A stretch of DNA of 13,284 nucleotides from Actinomycetes bacterium (GTDB lineage Bacteria; Actinomycetota; Acidimicrobiia; Acidimicrobiales; RAAP-2), in contig JAKBCT010000018.1 of NCBI GenBank assembly GCA_021807655.1, positions 1-13,284 of the forward strand, written 5' to 3'. Positions 1-6,704 of this stretch are shown in pieces (position 1 is the first letter of the stretch; the number at the start of each line of letters is the position of its first letter). The notes below the pieces were generated by a model. That model saw nothing but the letters and a program-made list of their open reading frames with translations. It searched no databases and was not told the DNA's origin. Made by a program: the position numbers and the translations under genes.

Positions 1-299
1 GACCGCCCAGAATCACCGAGCGACTCGGGGTAGATTCAGCGTTAGTCCAGTGACTGATGAACAGGTGGTCGCAAAACGTGGCGAGAACTCTGTCACGCGG
101 TACCACCAACGAGGAGTCAATGGCTCACGCGAAGTCGTGAAAGTTCTTGGCAAGACTGGAAGCAAAGTCGATGAGCACGCGCAGGTTGAACGGTACGAGT
201 GTCAGTCGCGAAATGCTCCGACCCTCTATTACCAAGCGGCCAACAACTTACGCGCGACTCGTTCGGTTGAACTCCAACGAGAACAAGAGGGGATGCAAA
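1..299. other. Gene-poor, AT-richer stretch at the left edge
   Basis: No convincing gene is visible on either strand. The base composition is clearly lower in GC than in the ilv and gat genes: line 241-300 is about 50 percent GC by hand count, while the ilv block is roughly two-thirds GC. A frame open on the plus strand from 50 to 403 has no good ribosome site, no hydrophobic or domain-like pattern, and a composition typical of read-through. A TAGATT hexamer at 31-36 resembles a -10 box, but no good -35 accompanies it. The stretch may hold the promoter and untranslated region of the plus-strand gene at 454. Confidence 0.4.
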
Positions 300-452
300 A
301 TGAAGTACCTGACAACTTCATTCCACTGGCAGGAAATTTCGTCGAGCGGTCGCAGGTGGAAAAGTGTCGACAGGCGTGCGATAACCGCAGGTTGCCTACT
401 TGACTCGGCTCATGATCTCCTGGTGGTTACCAACGAAAGCGCGGGAGCATGA
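300..452 (+). CDS. Possible small protein of 50 residues, unknown function
   Basis: This short ORF begins with ATG at 300 and ends with TGA at 450-452. Its main support is a strong ribosome site, GAGGGG at 287-292, placed 7 nt before the ATG. The stop lies one base before the ATG of the next gene (454), so the two could be translationally coupled. The product begins MKYLTTSFHW, has a basic patch around residues 18-26 (RRWKSVDRR), then a short, weak hydrophobic run (AITAGCLL). No domain is recognisable and the codon use is unlike the high-GC genes to the right. It could instead be chance sequence, an upstream regulatory ORF, or the remains of a gene like the one downstream. The call rests only on start context and spacing. 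Confidence 0.3.
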   Translation: MKYLTTSFHWQEISSSGRRWKSVDRRAITAGCLLDSAHDLLVVTNESAGA

Positions 453-453
453 C

Positions 454-1047
454 ATGAAGAACTGGACCGTCGGTTTGCCATTCTCGCGTTCTCACCGATT
501 CGAAACGCCACAACGAGTCTTGGGTGCGCGACGACATACGTCGAATCGACGCCACATTCGAATAGGCGCACTCGCCGTCATGCTTGCGCTGGGCGCTGGT
601 TCATCGGTGGCGGCCGCCGGAATTCGAAGTGCCAGTACGTACTTTCTGTCGTCGGGTTCAACGATCCAAATGTCTGGTGACCGAATCCACAAGGACGTCA
701 GTTATGTCTTCACGCTTGTCAACGGGAACGCACGGAAAGTATTCGTTCGCGGAATCGGACGGAGCGGACCCGGCCTGGAACTTCTCGTTCCTCGTGGCTC
801 CGGGACAACGATGAGACTGGATCCTCCGTCGGGACCGGGAACAACGCACACGGTTCCGGCGCACAAGTCAATACGTTTGACCGTGTGGTTCCACGTCAGT
901 GATTGCTCCACGGTTCCACGAGGATCGTGGCCACTCACGATGGATGTCGCGTGGAGTCCTGGGAAGTGGAACCGGGTGGGCTTGCAGATGACCAGTGGAC
1001 TTTCCGTGCAGTGGCAGAAATCCCTTGCCAATCTGGTTTGCCCGTAA
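454..1047 (+). CDS. Hypothetical exported protein, probable beta-sandwich domain
   Basis: The product is 197 residues with no recognised catalytic motif. Residues 1-35 are strongly basic, followed by a hydrophobic segment at about 36-55 (GALAVMLALGAGSSVAAAG) that ends in an AxA-like site. This is a long signal peptide or an N-terminal anchor, so the rest should lie outside the cytoplasm. The mature part alternates short hydrophobic strands with turns (YVFTLVNGN, KVFVRGIG, GLELLV, SIRLTVWFHVSDC). This resembles the Ig-like folds of small secreted actinobacterial proteins. Two cysteines (C151 and C196) could form a disulfide. I chose ATG 454 because GGGAG at 443-447 lies 6 nt upstream. The frame is also open back to an ATG at 400, but that start has no ribosome site. 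It is the only plus-strand gene, convergent with ilvC, and lower in GC than the genes to its right, so transfer or rapid evolution is possible. Confidence 0.6.
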   Translation: MKNWTVGLPFSRSHRFETPQRVLGARRHTSNRRHIRIGALAVMLALGAGSSVAAAGIRSASTYFLSSGSTIQMSGDRIHKDVSYVFTLVNGNARKVFVRGIGRSGPGLELLVPRGSGTTMRLDPPSGPGTTHTVPAHKSIRLTVWFHVSDCSTVPRGSWPLTMDVAWSPGKWNRVGLQMTSGLSVQWQKSLANLVCP

Positions 1048-1459
1048 CTCAGTTCGGATCCCGTGTATCGGCCGTGCGGGACGACGTATGAGCGCAAGCC
1101 ACGATCGTCTGCCGTTCCTCATGGTGCCTTGACCGCCAGTTGTGAAAGATCGTTCTCCCGTAGGCGGGAAATTCGACCAATCCCCTCCAGCCAGCCAGTG
1201 GCCCAGCGATTGGGAAACGGTTGGTCGCTTACGCACCTCTATTCGCCTCGAGCAAGATCCGGGTGGCGCCCAGTGATCCCACCCGGGCGGTTCGCCCGGC
1301 GGTCGAGAATATTGCGCCGCACGTGCGCATAGACATGACGCACCGAATCGTTCGCTCTCGGTCGGGCGACGTTCTGCTCGATCGGCGTCGCGCCATTTCG
1401 GCGAGACGCCTCGTTATCGATGACGTTGGCAATCAATCCCGACTTCGGTCAGGCATCAC
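1048..1459. other. Convergent intergenic region, no supported gene
   Basis: This gap separates the plus-strand exported-protein gene from the end of ilvC. I see no well-supported gene. Short open frames on both strands lack ribosome sites and recognisable domains. It contains a small hairpin at 1156-1169 (TCCCG, loop TAGG, CGGGA), a stronger GC hairpin at 1283-1299, and a weak hairpin spanning the ilvC stop. None has a clear U-tract, so the ends of the two facing transcripts are not defined by sequence. One minus-strand frame (1239-1436) resembles the start of a GntR-type regulator and is discussed as a finding. Confidence 0.5.
1283..1299. repeat. GC-rich inverted repeat between convergent genes
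   Basis: There is a perfect 7-bp stem, CCGGGCG (1283-1289) with CGCCCGG (1293-1299), closing a 3-nt loop. It lies in the convergent gap between the exported-protein gene and ilvC. There is no T-run on either side, so it is not a canonical intrinsic terminator. It may still be an actinobacterial U-tract-less terminator or an RNA-end stabiliser. The structure is certain and the role is not. Confidence 0.4.
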
Positions 1460-1467
1460 TCAGTCGG
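1439..1467 (-). terminator. Weak candidate terminator hairpin at the ilvC stop
   Basis: On the minus strand, CCGACT (1467-1462) can pair with AGTCGG (1444-1439) across a 17-nt loop, and the stem includes part of the ilvC stop codon. The following sequence is GATTGATTG, only mildly T-rich. This is much poorer than the two terminators around the ilvB leader, so the call is tentative. Confidence 0.2.
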
Positions 1468-2494
1468 TGTCCCCGCCCGAGACTTCCGACACCTTCTGCT
1501 TGCCGGCCGACACGAAGGGCATCATGGCGCGCAACTTCTTGCCGATGTCCTCGATCGGGTGCTTCTTACCGACCTCGCGCAGCTCACGGTAGCGCGGGCG
1601 GCCGATCTCGTTCTCCTTGATCCACTCGGCGGCGAAGGTGCCGTCTTGGATCTCGGTGAGCACCTTCTTCATCTCGGCCTTCACCTGGCTCGTGATGATC
1701 CTCGGCCCGCGGGTCAGGTCGCCGTACTCGGCGGTGTCCGACACCGAGAAGCGCATGCCGGTGATCCCCTCTTCGTACATCAGGTCCACGATCAGCTTGA
1801 GCTCGTGCAGACACTCGAAGTAGGCGCTCTCGGGCTGGTAGCCCGCCTCGACGAGCGTCTCGTACCCGGCGGTCACCAGAGCGCTCACGCCGCCGCAGAG
1901 CACGGCCTGCTCGCCGAACAGGTCCGTCTCGGTCTCCTCGGTGAAGGTCGTCTCGAGCACCCCGGCGCGGGTCGCGCCGATGCCGTGGGCGTAGGCGAGG
2001 GCGATCGCGTGCGCCTGACCGGTGGCGTCCTGGTGGACGGCGATCAACGACGGCACGCCGCCGCCCTCGACGTAGGTTCGCCGCACCAGGTGACCGGGGC
2101 CCTTGGGCGCCACCATCGCGACGTCCACGTCAGCGGGCGGCGTGATGAGGTCGAAGCGGATATTGAAGCCGTGGGCGAACAGCAGGCACTTGCCGGCCGA
2201 CAGGTGCGGCGCGACCTCGAGGTCGTAGATGCGCTTCTGCTCGGTGTCGGGTAGCAGCATCATGATGATGTCGGCCTCGGCGACGGCGTCGGCGATGCCG
2301 AGCACCCGCAGGCCCGCCTCTTCGGCCTTGAAGACCGACGAGGACTCCGGACGAAGACCCACCCGCACGTCCAGTCCCGAATCGTGGAGGTTCAGCGCGT
2401 GCGCGTGGCCCTGGGAGCCGTAGCCGAGGATCGCGATCTTCTTGCCCTCGAGGATCTCGGGGTGGGCGTCGCCTTCGTAGTACATCGTGGTCAT
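1460..2494 (-). CDS. ilvC: Ketol-acid reductoisomerase, class I (NADP+)
   Basis: IlvC converts 2-acetolactate or 2-aceto-2-hydroxybutyrate to the dihydroxy acid by Mg-dependent alkyl migration and NADPH reduction. This is the second common step of valine/isoleucine synthesis. The 344 residues match the short class I enzymes. The Rossmann motif GYGSQG is at 24-29. The cofactor-selecting loop GLRPESSS (46-53) has Arg48 and serines 51-53, typical of NADPH use. The active-site His108 is in FAHGF, the metal ligands are D191, E195, E227 and E231, and Ser252 lies in SVSDTAE. All expected residues are present. The first of two nearby ATGs is favoured because AAGGA lies 7 nt upstream. The gene begins 12 nt after the ilvN stop, so it is the third gene of the ilvBNC operon and falls under the attenuator before ilvB. 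Confidence 0.97.
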   Translation of the reverse strand: MTTMYYEGDAHPEILEGKKIAILGYGSQGHAHALNLHDSGLDVRVGLRPESSSVFKAEEAGLRVLGIADAVAEADIIMMLLPDTEQKRIYDLEVAPHLSAGKCLLFAHGFNIRFDLITPPADVDVAMVAPKGPGHLVRRTYVEGGGVPSLIAVHQDATGQAHAIALAYAHGIGATRAGVLETTFTEETETDLFGEQAVLCGGVSALVTAGYETLVEAGYQPESAYFECLHELKLIVDLMYEEGITGMRFSVSDTAEYGDLTRGPRIITSQVKAEMKKVLTEIQDGTFAAEWIKENEIGRPRYRELREVGKKHPIEDIGKKLRAMMPFVSAGKQKVSEVSGGDTD

Positions 2495-2506
2495 GGTCCT
2501 ATCCTT

Positions 2507-3061
2507 CTAGTGTTCGACGGTGGCCGGAGTGCTTCGGCCAAGTCTAGGGAGTGCGACGCGACCCGTTCGGTGTAGTTCGACCTCGGCGAAGGCCTCGAGG
2601 GCTCGTTCGAGGTCGTCGCACGCGCTCGGCGTTCCGGCCAGCATGACCGTGACCGCACCGGGATCCACGTCGACGATGGCCGCACCCGCGTTGCCGAGCG
2701 TGTCGAGCAGCGAGGTCCGGTTCGCCACGTCGGTCTTGATCGTCGCGAGCAGCAACTCGCGTTCGACGGCCTCGCGGGGGGCGATGTCGGAGATGGCGAC
2801 GACGTTCACCAACTTGTCCAACTGGCCCACGATCTGTTCGAGGGGCGTCGACTCGGCGTCGACGACGATGGTCACCCGCGAGAACCGGGCGTGGCTCTCC
2901 GACGGCGCGACGGCCAGTGAGTAGATGTTAAAGCCGCGCCGGGCGAACAGCCCGGCGATGCGCGCGAGCACGCCCGACTTGTTCTCGACCAGCACCGAGA
3001 GGATGTGGTGACGCACCGGGGAGTGGACCGGCTCGCCGGCGAAGGGCTCGGGAACGTTCAT
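2507..3061 (-). CDS. ilvN: Acetolactate synthase small (regulatory) subunit
   Basis: This is the regulatory partner of IlvB. In this family it raises catalytic activity and carries the valine feedback site. The 184 residues start with an ACT domain at about 18-92 (HILSVLVENKSGVLARIAGLFARRGFNI is split across its first strand and helix). The C-terminal domain of the small-subunit family follows at about 95-175, and the usual RTGRVALPR-type ending is present. The length is normal for an actinobacterial small subunit. The start ATG overlaps the ilvB stop as ATGA, which couples translation of the two subunits and suits a fixed stoichiometry. No clear Shine-Dalgarno sequence is seen, consistent with reliance on coupling. 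Confidence 0.95.
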   Translation of the reverse strand: MNVPEPFAGEPVHSPVRHHILSVLVENKSGVLARIAGLFARRGFNIYSLAVAPSESHARFSRVTIVVDAESTPLEQIVGQLDKLVNVVAISDIAPREAVERELLLATIKTDVANRTSLLDTLGNAGAAIVDVDPGAVTVMLAGTPSACDDLERALEAFAEVELHRTGRVALPRLGRSTPATVEH

Positions 3062-4773
3062 CGCGCACCGCCGCGCTGGCTGGGGTGCACCAGGATGTCG
3101 TCGTTGGAGACGCCGGCGGGCACCATCGGGAAGACCTTCTCGGTGCTATCGGTGCGAAAGTCGATCACGACGGGCACGTCGTTGATCTGATTGGCCTCGT
3201 CGATCACGTCGTTCATCTCCTTCACGTTGGTCGCGCGCAGGCCCACGCAGCCCATCGCCTCGGCCCACTTGACGTAGTCGGGCAGGTCCGGCGAGAGGTA
3301 GACCTCGCTATATCGCTCGTCGTAGAACATCTCCTGCCACTGGCGGACCATGCCGAGGTAGGCGTTGTTCAAGATCGCCACCTTGATGGGAATCCCCTCG
3401 GAGCGCGCCGTGACGAGCTCTTGAGCGGTCATCTGGAAGCACCCGTCGCCGTCGATGCACCACACGGTCCGGTCCGGTCGTCCGACCTTGGCGCCGATCG
3501 CGGCGGGGACGCCGAAGCCCATGGTCCCCGCGCCACCGGAGTTGACCCACGTGTTGGGCTCTTCGAAGGGCCAGTGCTGGGCCGTCCACATCTGGTGCTG
3601 GCCGACGCCCGAGGCGACGATCGTTCCCGCCGGCGCCGTTCGGGCGATCGACTCGATGACGTGTTGGGGCCGCAGTGGCCCGTCGACCTCGGGTTCGTCG
3701 TAGACCAGGGGGTAACTCGCCTGCCAGGAGCGGATCTCGCGCCACCAGCCGTCGAGGCCCTTCGGGGTCGCGCCCGCGGCGTCAAAGGCGCGCAGCGCCG
3801 AGGCGACGTCGCTCTGCAGGGCGACGTCCGGCCGACGGATCTTGCCGAACTCGGCGCGGTCGATGTCGACGTGGATCACCTTCGCGTCGGGCGCGAAGGA
3901 CGCGATCTTGCCGGTGACCCGGTCGTCGAAGCGCGCGCCCAGGGTGATCAACAGGTCACTGCGCTGGATGGCGGTCACCGCGGCGTAGACGCCGTGCATC
4001 CCGGGCATGCCCAGGTGCTGGTCGTGGGAGTCCGGGAAGACGCCGCGGGCCATGAGCGTGGTCACCACGGGGATGCGCGTGCGCTCGGCGAAGGCGAGCA
4101 ATTCGCCCGACGCGCGGGACTTGAGGGTCCCGCCGCCGACGTAAAGCACCGGCCGCTCGGACCCGTTGATCATCGCCACGCAGCGCGCCACGGCCGACTC
4201 GTCCAACTCGACCGTCGGGCGATAGCCCGGCAGGTCGAACTCCTCGACCCCCGCCGGGTACCACCACTCCATCGTGGACTGCGCCACGTCCTTGGGCACG
4301 TCAATCAGCACCGGACCGGGCCGTCCCGTGGTCGCGAGGTGGAAGGCCGCCGCCACCGCGCGCGGCAGCTCGTGGGCCGACTGGACGAGGAAGTTGTGCT
4401 TGGTCACGCCCATCGTGATGCCGGTGATGTCGCACTCTTGGAACGCATCCAGGCCGATCGAACTGGTCGCGACCTGGCCGGTGATCACGACGAGCGGTGT
4501 CGAGTCCATGTGCGCGTTCGTGATCGGCGTGACGATGTTGGTCGCGCCCGGACCGCTCGTGACCATCGCGACCCCCGCGCGACCGGTCGCCATCGCGTAC
4601 CCCTCGGCCATGTGACCGGCCCCCTGCTCGTGGCGCACCAGGATGTGGCGGATCGACGAGTCGAGCAGCGGGTCGTATACGGGCAGGATCGCGCCGCCGG
4701 GCAGGCCGAAGATCGTGTCGACCCCCTGCTGTTCGAGGCTCTTGATGAGGGCTTGCGCGCCTGTGAGTTCCAC
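3058..4773 (-). CDS. ilvB: Acetolactate synthase large (catalytic) subunit
   Basis: IlvB is the ThDP-, FAD- and Mg-dependent enzyme that condenses pyruvate with pyruvate or 2-oxobutyrate, the committed step of valine/leucine and isoleucine synthesis. The 571 residues run through the ThDP pyrimidine-binding domain (about 1-170, with catalytic Glu49 in VRHEQGAGHMAEGYA), the central FAD/DHS-like domain (about 190-330) and the pyrophosphate-binding domain (about 370-550). The GDG of the ThDP motif is at 442-444 and its closing NN at 469-470. QHQMW (392-396) and MVRQWQ (475-480) are typical of anabolic synthases rather than pyruvate oxidases. The start is GTG, with GGAAG 8 nt and AGGA 3-4 nt upstream. 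It is first in ilvB-ilvN-ilvC, 26 nt after the leader terminator hairpin, so expression depends on read-through of that terminator. Confidence 0.97.
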   Translation of the reverse strand: MELTGAQALIKSLEQQGVDTIFGLPGGAILPVYDPLLDSSIRHILVRHEQGAGHMAEGYAMATGRAGVAMVTSGPGATNIVTPITNAHMDSTPLVVITGQVATSSIGLDAFQECDITGITMGVTKHNFLVQSAHELPRAVAAAFHLATTGRPGPVLIDVPKDVAQSTMEWWYPAGVEEFDLPGYRPTVELDESAVARCVAMINGSERPVLYVGGGTLKSRASGELLAFAERTRIPVVTTLMARGVFPDSHDQHLGMPGMHGVYAAVTAIQRSDLLITLGARFDDRVTGKIASFAPDAKVIHVDIDRAEFGKIRRPDVALQSDVASALRAFDAAGATPKGLDGWWREIRSWQASYPLVYDEPEVDGPLRPQHVIESIARTAPAGTIVASGVGQHQMWTAQHWPFEEPNTWVNSGGAGTMGFGVPAAIGAKVGRPDRTVWCIDGDGCFQMTAQELVTARSEGIPIKVAILNNAYLGMVRQWQEMFYDERYSEVYLSPDLPDYVKWAEAMGCVGLRATNVKEMNDVIDEANQINDVPVVIDFRTDSTEKVFPMVPAGVSNDDILVHPSQRGGAR

Positions 4774-4794
4774 GATTCCTACTTCCGTCGATAT

Positions 4795-4824
4795 AAAGAA
4801 AAAAGCCTCCCGATTGGGAGGCTT
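4795..4824 (-). terminator. Intrinsic terminator of the ilvB attenuator
   Basis: On the minus strand, AAGCCTCCC (4824-4816) pairs perfectly with GGGAGGCTT (4811-4803) over the 4-nt loop AATC, followed by a U-run interrupted by one C (TTTTC then TTTATA). The 9-bp stem plus T-tract is a textbook factor-independent terminator. It lies after a leader ORF and before ilvB on the same strand. It cannot serve ilvD, which has its own terminator at 4933-4974. Its position makes it the off-state structure of an attenuator. Confidence 0.9.
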
Positions 4825-4862
4825 CCGGTGAACGCGTGTACGTGACTACCGGTGCCTATCCC
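4816..4862 (-). promoter_or_regulatory. Candidate antiterminator hairpin of the ilvB leader
   Basis: An alternative RNA fold competes with the terminator. In transcript order GGG (4862-4860) pairs with CCC (4818-4816). A 2-nt bulge follows, then AGGC (4857-4854) pairs with GCCU (4822-4819). After a small internal loop, CCGGU (4852-4848) pairs with ACCGG (4829-4825) across an 18-nt loop. These 12 base pairs bury GCCUCCC, seven of the nine bases of the terminator's 5' arm. The 5' side overlaps codons 12-16 of the leader ORF, just after the branched-chain codons. A ribosome halted early in those codons leaves it free, and a ribosome that reaches the stop codon covers it. The pairings were read by eye and no folding energy was computed. 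Confidence 0.6.
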
Positions 4863-4896
4863 CTACTACTACCAGAATCAGGCGGCCCGTGGTCAC
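4846..4896 (-). CDS. Branched-chain attenuation leader peptide
   Basis: This 16-codon ORF, GTG start to TAG stop, encodes MTTGRLILVVVGDRHR. Residues 6-11 are Leu-Ile-Leu-Val-Val-Val, all six being products of the pathway encoded downstream. It is followed by a competing hairpin and a terminator before ilvB, which is the arrangement of ribosome-mediated attenuation known for ilv and leu operons. Stalling at these codons when charged Leu-, Ile- or Val-tRNA is scarce should favour the antiterminator. There is no Shine-Dalgarno site, because the start codon lies only 5 nt after the presumed -10 hexamer. Translation is therefore probably leaderless or nearly so. A chance run of six such codons in exactly this place is very unlikely. 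Confidence 0.88.
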   Translation of the reverse strand: MTTGRLILVVVGDRHR

Positions 4897-4901
4897 GGTC
4901 C

Positions 4902-4931
4902 AATCTAAGCACACCGGCGACACCGACACAA
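4902..4931 (-). promoter_or_regulatory. Promoter of the ilv leader and ilvBNC
   Basis: The -10 is TAGATT (4907-4902), and a weak -35, TTGTGT (4931-4926), stands 18 nt upstream. The -35 sits directly after the ilvD terminator stem, so terminator tail and promoter share bases. Only 5 nt (GGACC) separate the -10 from the leader GTG, which places the transcript start at or within a few bases of the start codon. This uses the usual actinobacterial TANNNT rule. The start site has not been mapped. Confidence 0.6.
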
Positions 4932-4932
4932 G

Positions 4933-4974
4933 ACGGCCCCGGGTTCGCCCGCGTCCAGCGAGCGCCGGGGCCGT
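4933..4974 (-). terminator. Terminator downstream of ilvD
   Basis: On the minus strand there is a perfect 10-bp stem, ACGGCCCCGG (4974-4965) with CCGGGGCCGT (4942-4933), enclosing a 22-nt loop and followed by CTTGTGTC. The stem is very stable but the U-tract is short. It begins 22 nt after the ilvD stop and ends just before the ilvB leader promoter. It therefore likely insulates the attenuated operon from ilvD transcription. Confidence 0.7.
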
Positions 4975-4996
4975 GGCGTCGAACGCGTCAGACCGG

Positions 4997-6676
4997 TCAG
5001 CGTGACGTCACCGCACCGGTTTCGGCCCCCTGGACCAGTCGGGCGAACTTCTCCAAGACCCCGGTCGTGTACCGGGGCACGAACGGTGCTCGGCGCTCGG
5101 CGCGCGCCGCGAGGACCGCGTCGTCGACGAGCAGATCGATCGTGTTGGTCGTCACGTCGATCTCGATGACGTCGCCGTCTTCAACGAGGCCGATCGGCCC
5201 CCCGTCGAGCGCCTCGGGCGCCACGTGGCCCACGCAAAAACCGTGGGTGCCGCCACTGAATCGTCCGTCGGTGACGAGTGCCGAGTCACTGCCGCGGCCC
5301 ACGCCCTTCATCGCGCCGGTGACCGCGAGCATCTCGCGCATGCCCGGACCGGACTTCGGGCCCTCGTAACGAATGACCACCACGGTCTCGGGCTCGATCT
5401 CACCGGCGAGGATCGCGGTCATCGCCGCGTCCTCACCGTCAAAGACCCGCGCGGTGCCTCGAAAGTGCAGGTTGTCAATGCCCGCGACTTTCACGACGGC
5501 GCCCTTGGGCGCGAGCGAACCGCGCAGCACCGCGATGCCGCCGCGGTCGTGGATCGGGTGGTCGACGTCGTGGATGACCTCGCCGTCGGGTCGCCGGGCG
5601 GCGAAGGCCTCGAGGCTCGTGGCCATGGTCTCCCCCGAAACGGTCATCACGTCGCCGTGCAGCAGGCCCCGCTCGAGCAGGTGCGCGAGCACGACCGGCA
5701 CCCCGCCGATCTCGTCGATGTCGCTCATGTGATATTTGCCGTGCGGCTTGGTGTCGGCGATGTGGGGTACGCGCGCGGCGATCGTGTTGAAGTCGTCGAG
5801 CTCGAGTGGCACGCGCGCCTCGTGGGCGATGGCGAGCAGGTGCAGCACCGCGTTCGTCGAACCACCGAGGGCCATCACCACCGCGATGGCGTTCTCGAAC
5901 GCCTCGCGGGTCATGATCTGGCGGGCGGTGATCCCACGGTCGAGCAGGTTCACCACGGCCAGTCCCGAGTCGTAGGCGTACTGGTCGCGTCGCGGGTCGA
6001 TCGACGGCACGCTCGCGCTGCCGAGCAGCGACATGCCGAGCGCCTCGCCGACGCTCGCCATCGTGTTGGCCGTAAACATCCCCGCGCAGCTACCCTCGCC
6101 GGGGCACGCCGCGAGTTCGATCTCGCGCAGTTCGCCGTCGCTCATCGAGCCGACCGCGTTCGCACCGACCGCCTCGAACACCGACGTGATGTCGAGCGAC
6201 TGGCCGTGGTGATGGCCCGGCATGATGGTGCCACCGTAGAGGAAGACCGCGGGCACGTCCAAGCGCGCGGCCGCCATCAGCATCCCCGGCAGCGACTTGT
6301 CACAGCCCGCGAAGGTCACCAGCGCGTCGAAACGCTCCGCGTGCATCACGGTCTCGACCGAGTCGGCGATGACCTCACGCGAGACGAGCGAAGCGCGCAT
6401 TCCCTCGTGACCCATCGAGATACCGTCGGAGACCGCGATGGTGACGAACTCGAAGGGCACGGCCCCCGCGTCGCGCACCGCGACCTTCGCGCGCTTGGCC
6501 AGTCGGTCGAGCGGCAGGTTGCACGGCGTCACCTCGTTCCAGCTCGACGCCACGCCGATCTGAGCCTTGACCATATCGTCGTCACCCAAGCCCATGGCGC
6601 GCAACATCGCGCGCGCGGGCGCGCGGCCCTTGCCGAGGGTGACGTCGGTGCTACGGGGGGTGGGATGGGTCGTCAT
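4997..6676 (-). CDS. ilvD: Dihydroxy-acid dehydratase
   Basis: IlvD dehydrates 2,3-dihydroxy-isovalerate and -3-methylvalerate to the 2-oxo acids, the third common step of valine/isoleucine synthesis. The 559 residues are full length for the shorter IlvD/Edd proteins. The three Fe-S ligand cysteines of the family are visible: C52 (TPCNLPL), C125 (AGCDKSLPG) and C197 (GSCAGM). Mg-site acidic residues lie near [11 protein letters not shown] (83-93), and the proposed catalytic base Ser474 is in [11 protein letters not shown]. The presence of all three cysteines fits a cluster-containing dehydratase. The specificity for branched-chain substrates rather than sugar acids is inferred from the ilvBNC neighbours. 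The ATG start is 6 nt after a TAGACT box and has no Shine-Dalgarno site, suggesting a leaderless mRNA. It is separated from ilvB by a terminator and a separate promoter. Confidence 0.95.
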   Translation of the reverse strand: MTTHPTPRSTDVTLGKGRAPARAMLRAMGLGDDDMVKAQIGVASSWNEVTPCNLPLDRLAKRAKVAVRDAGAVPFEFVTIAVSDGISMGHEGMRASLVSREVIADSVETVMHAERFDALVTFAGCDKSLPGMLMAAARLDVPAVFLYGGTIMPGHHHGQSLDITSVFEAVGANAVGSMSDGELREIELAACPGEGSCAGMFTANTMASVGEALGMSLLGSASVPSIDPRRDQYAYDSGLAVVNLLDRGITARQIMTREAFENAIAVVMALGGSTNAVLHLLAIAHEARVPLELDDFNTIAARVPHIADTKPHGKYHMSDIDEIGGVPVVLAHLLERGLLHGDVMTVSGETMATSLEAFAARRPDGEVIHDVDHPIHDRGGIAVLRGSLAPKGAVVKVAGIDNLHFRGTARVFDGEDAAMTAILAGEIEPETVVVIRYEGPKSGPGMREMLAVTGAMKGVGRGSDSALVTDGRFSGGTHGFCVGHVAPEALDGGPIGLVEDGDVIEIDVTTNTIDLLVDDAVLAARAERRAPFVPRYTTGVLEKFARLVQGAETGAVTSR

Positions 6677-6682
6677 GGTGGC

Positions 6683-6688
6683 AGTCTA
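6683..6688 (-). promoter_or_regulatory. Probable leaderless -10 box for ilvD
   Basis: TAGACT on the minus strand ends 6 nt before the ilvD ATG, the spacing expected if transcription starts on the A of the start codon. No ribosome site is present and no good -35 is seen. The 28-nt gap to the upstream DUF3048 gene contains no terminator, so read-through from that gene could also supply ilvD mRNA. Confidence 0.5.
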
Positions 6689-6704
6689 CGAAATGCGCCG
6701 CGGC

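Noticed and set aside
50..403. 117-codon plus-strand frame at the left end
   Set aside because: No ribosome site, polar composition without structure, and it overlaps the better supported start context at 287-302. It looks like chance openness.
1221..1592. 123-codon plus-strand frame running into the end of ilvC
   Set aside because: It overlaps the conserved ilvC C-terminus on the opposite strand, has no ribosome site and shows no domain.
1559..2254. 231-codon plus-strand frame opposite ilvC
   Set aside because: It is a mirror of the ilvC coding frame with repetitive Leu/Gly/Val/Arg composition and no start context.
3085..4845. 586-codon open frame on the plus strand opposite ilvB
   Set aside because: Its product is a His/Arg/Asp/Val-rich string with no domain, and it mirrors ilvB almost exactly. 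High third-position GC in the real gene keeps the opposite frame free of stops.
4774..4996. T-box riboswitch in front of ilvB
   Set aside because: No AGGGUGGNACCGCG-like T-box sequence or stem I is present, and the space is only about 100 nt. The leader ORF with branched-chain codons explains the terminator better.
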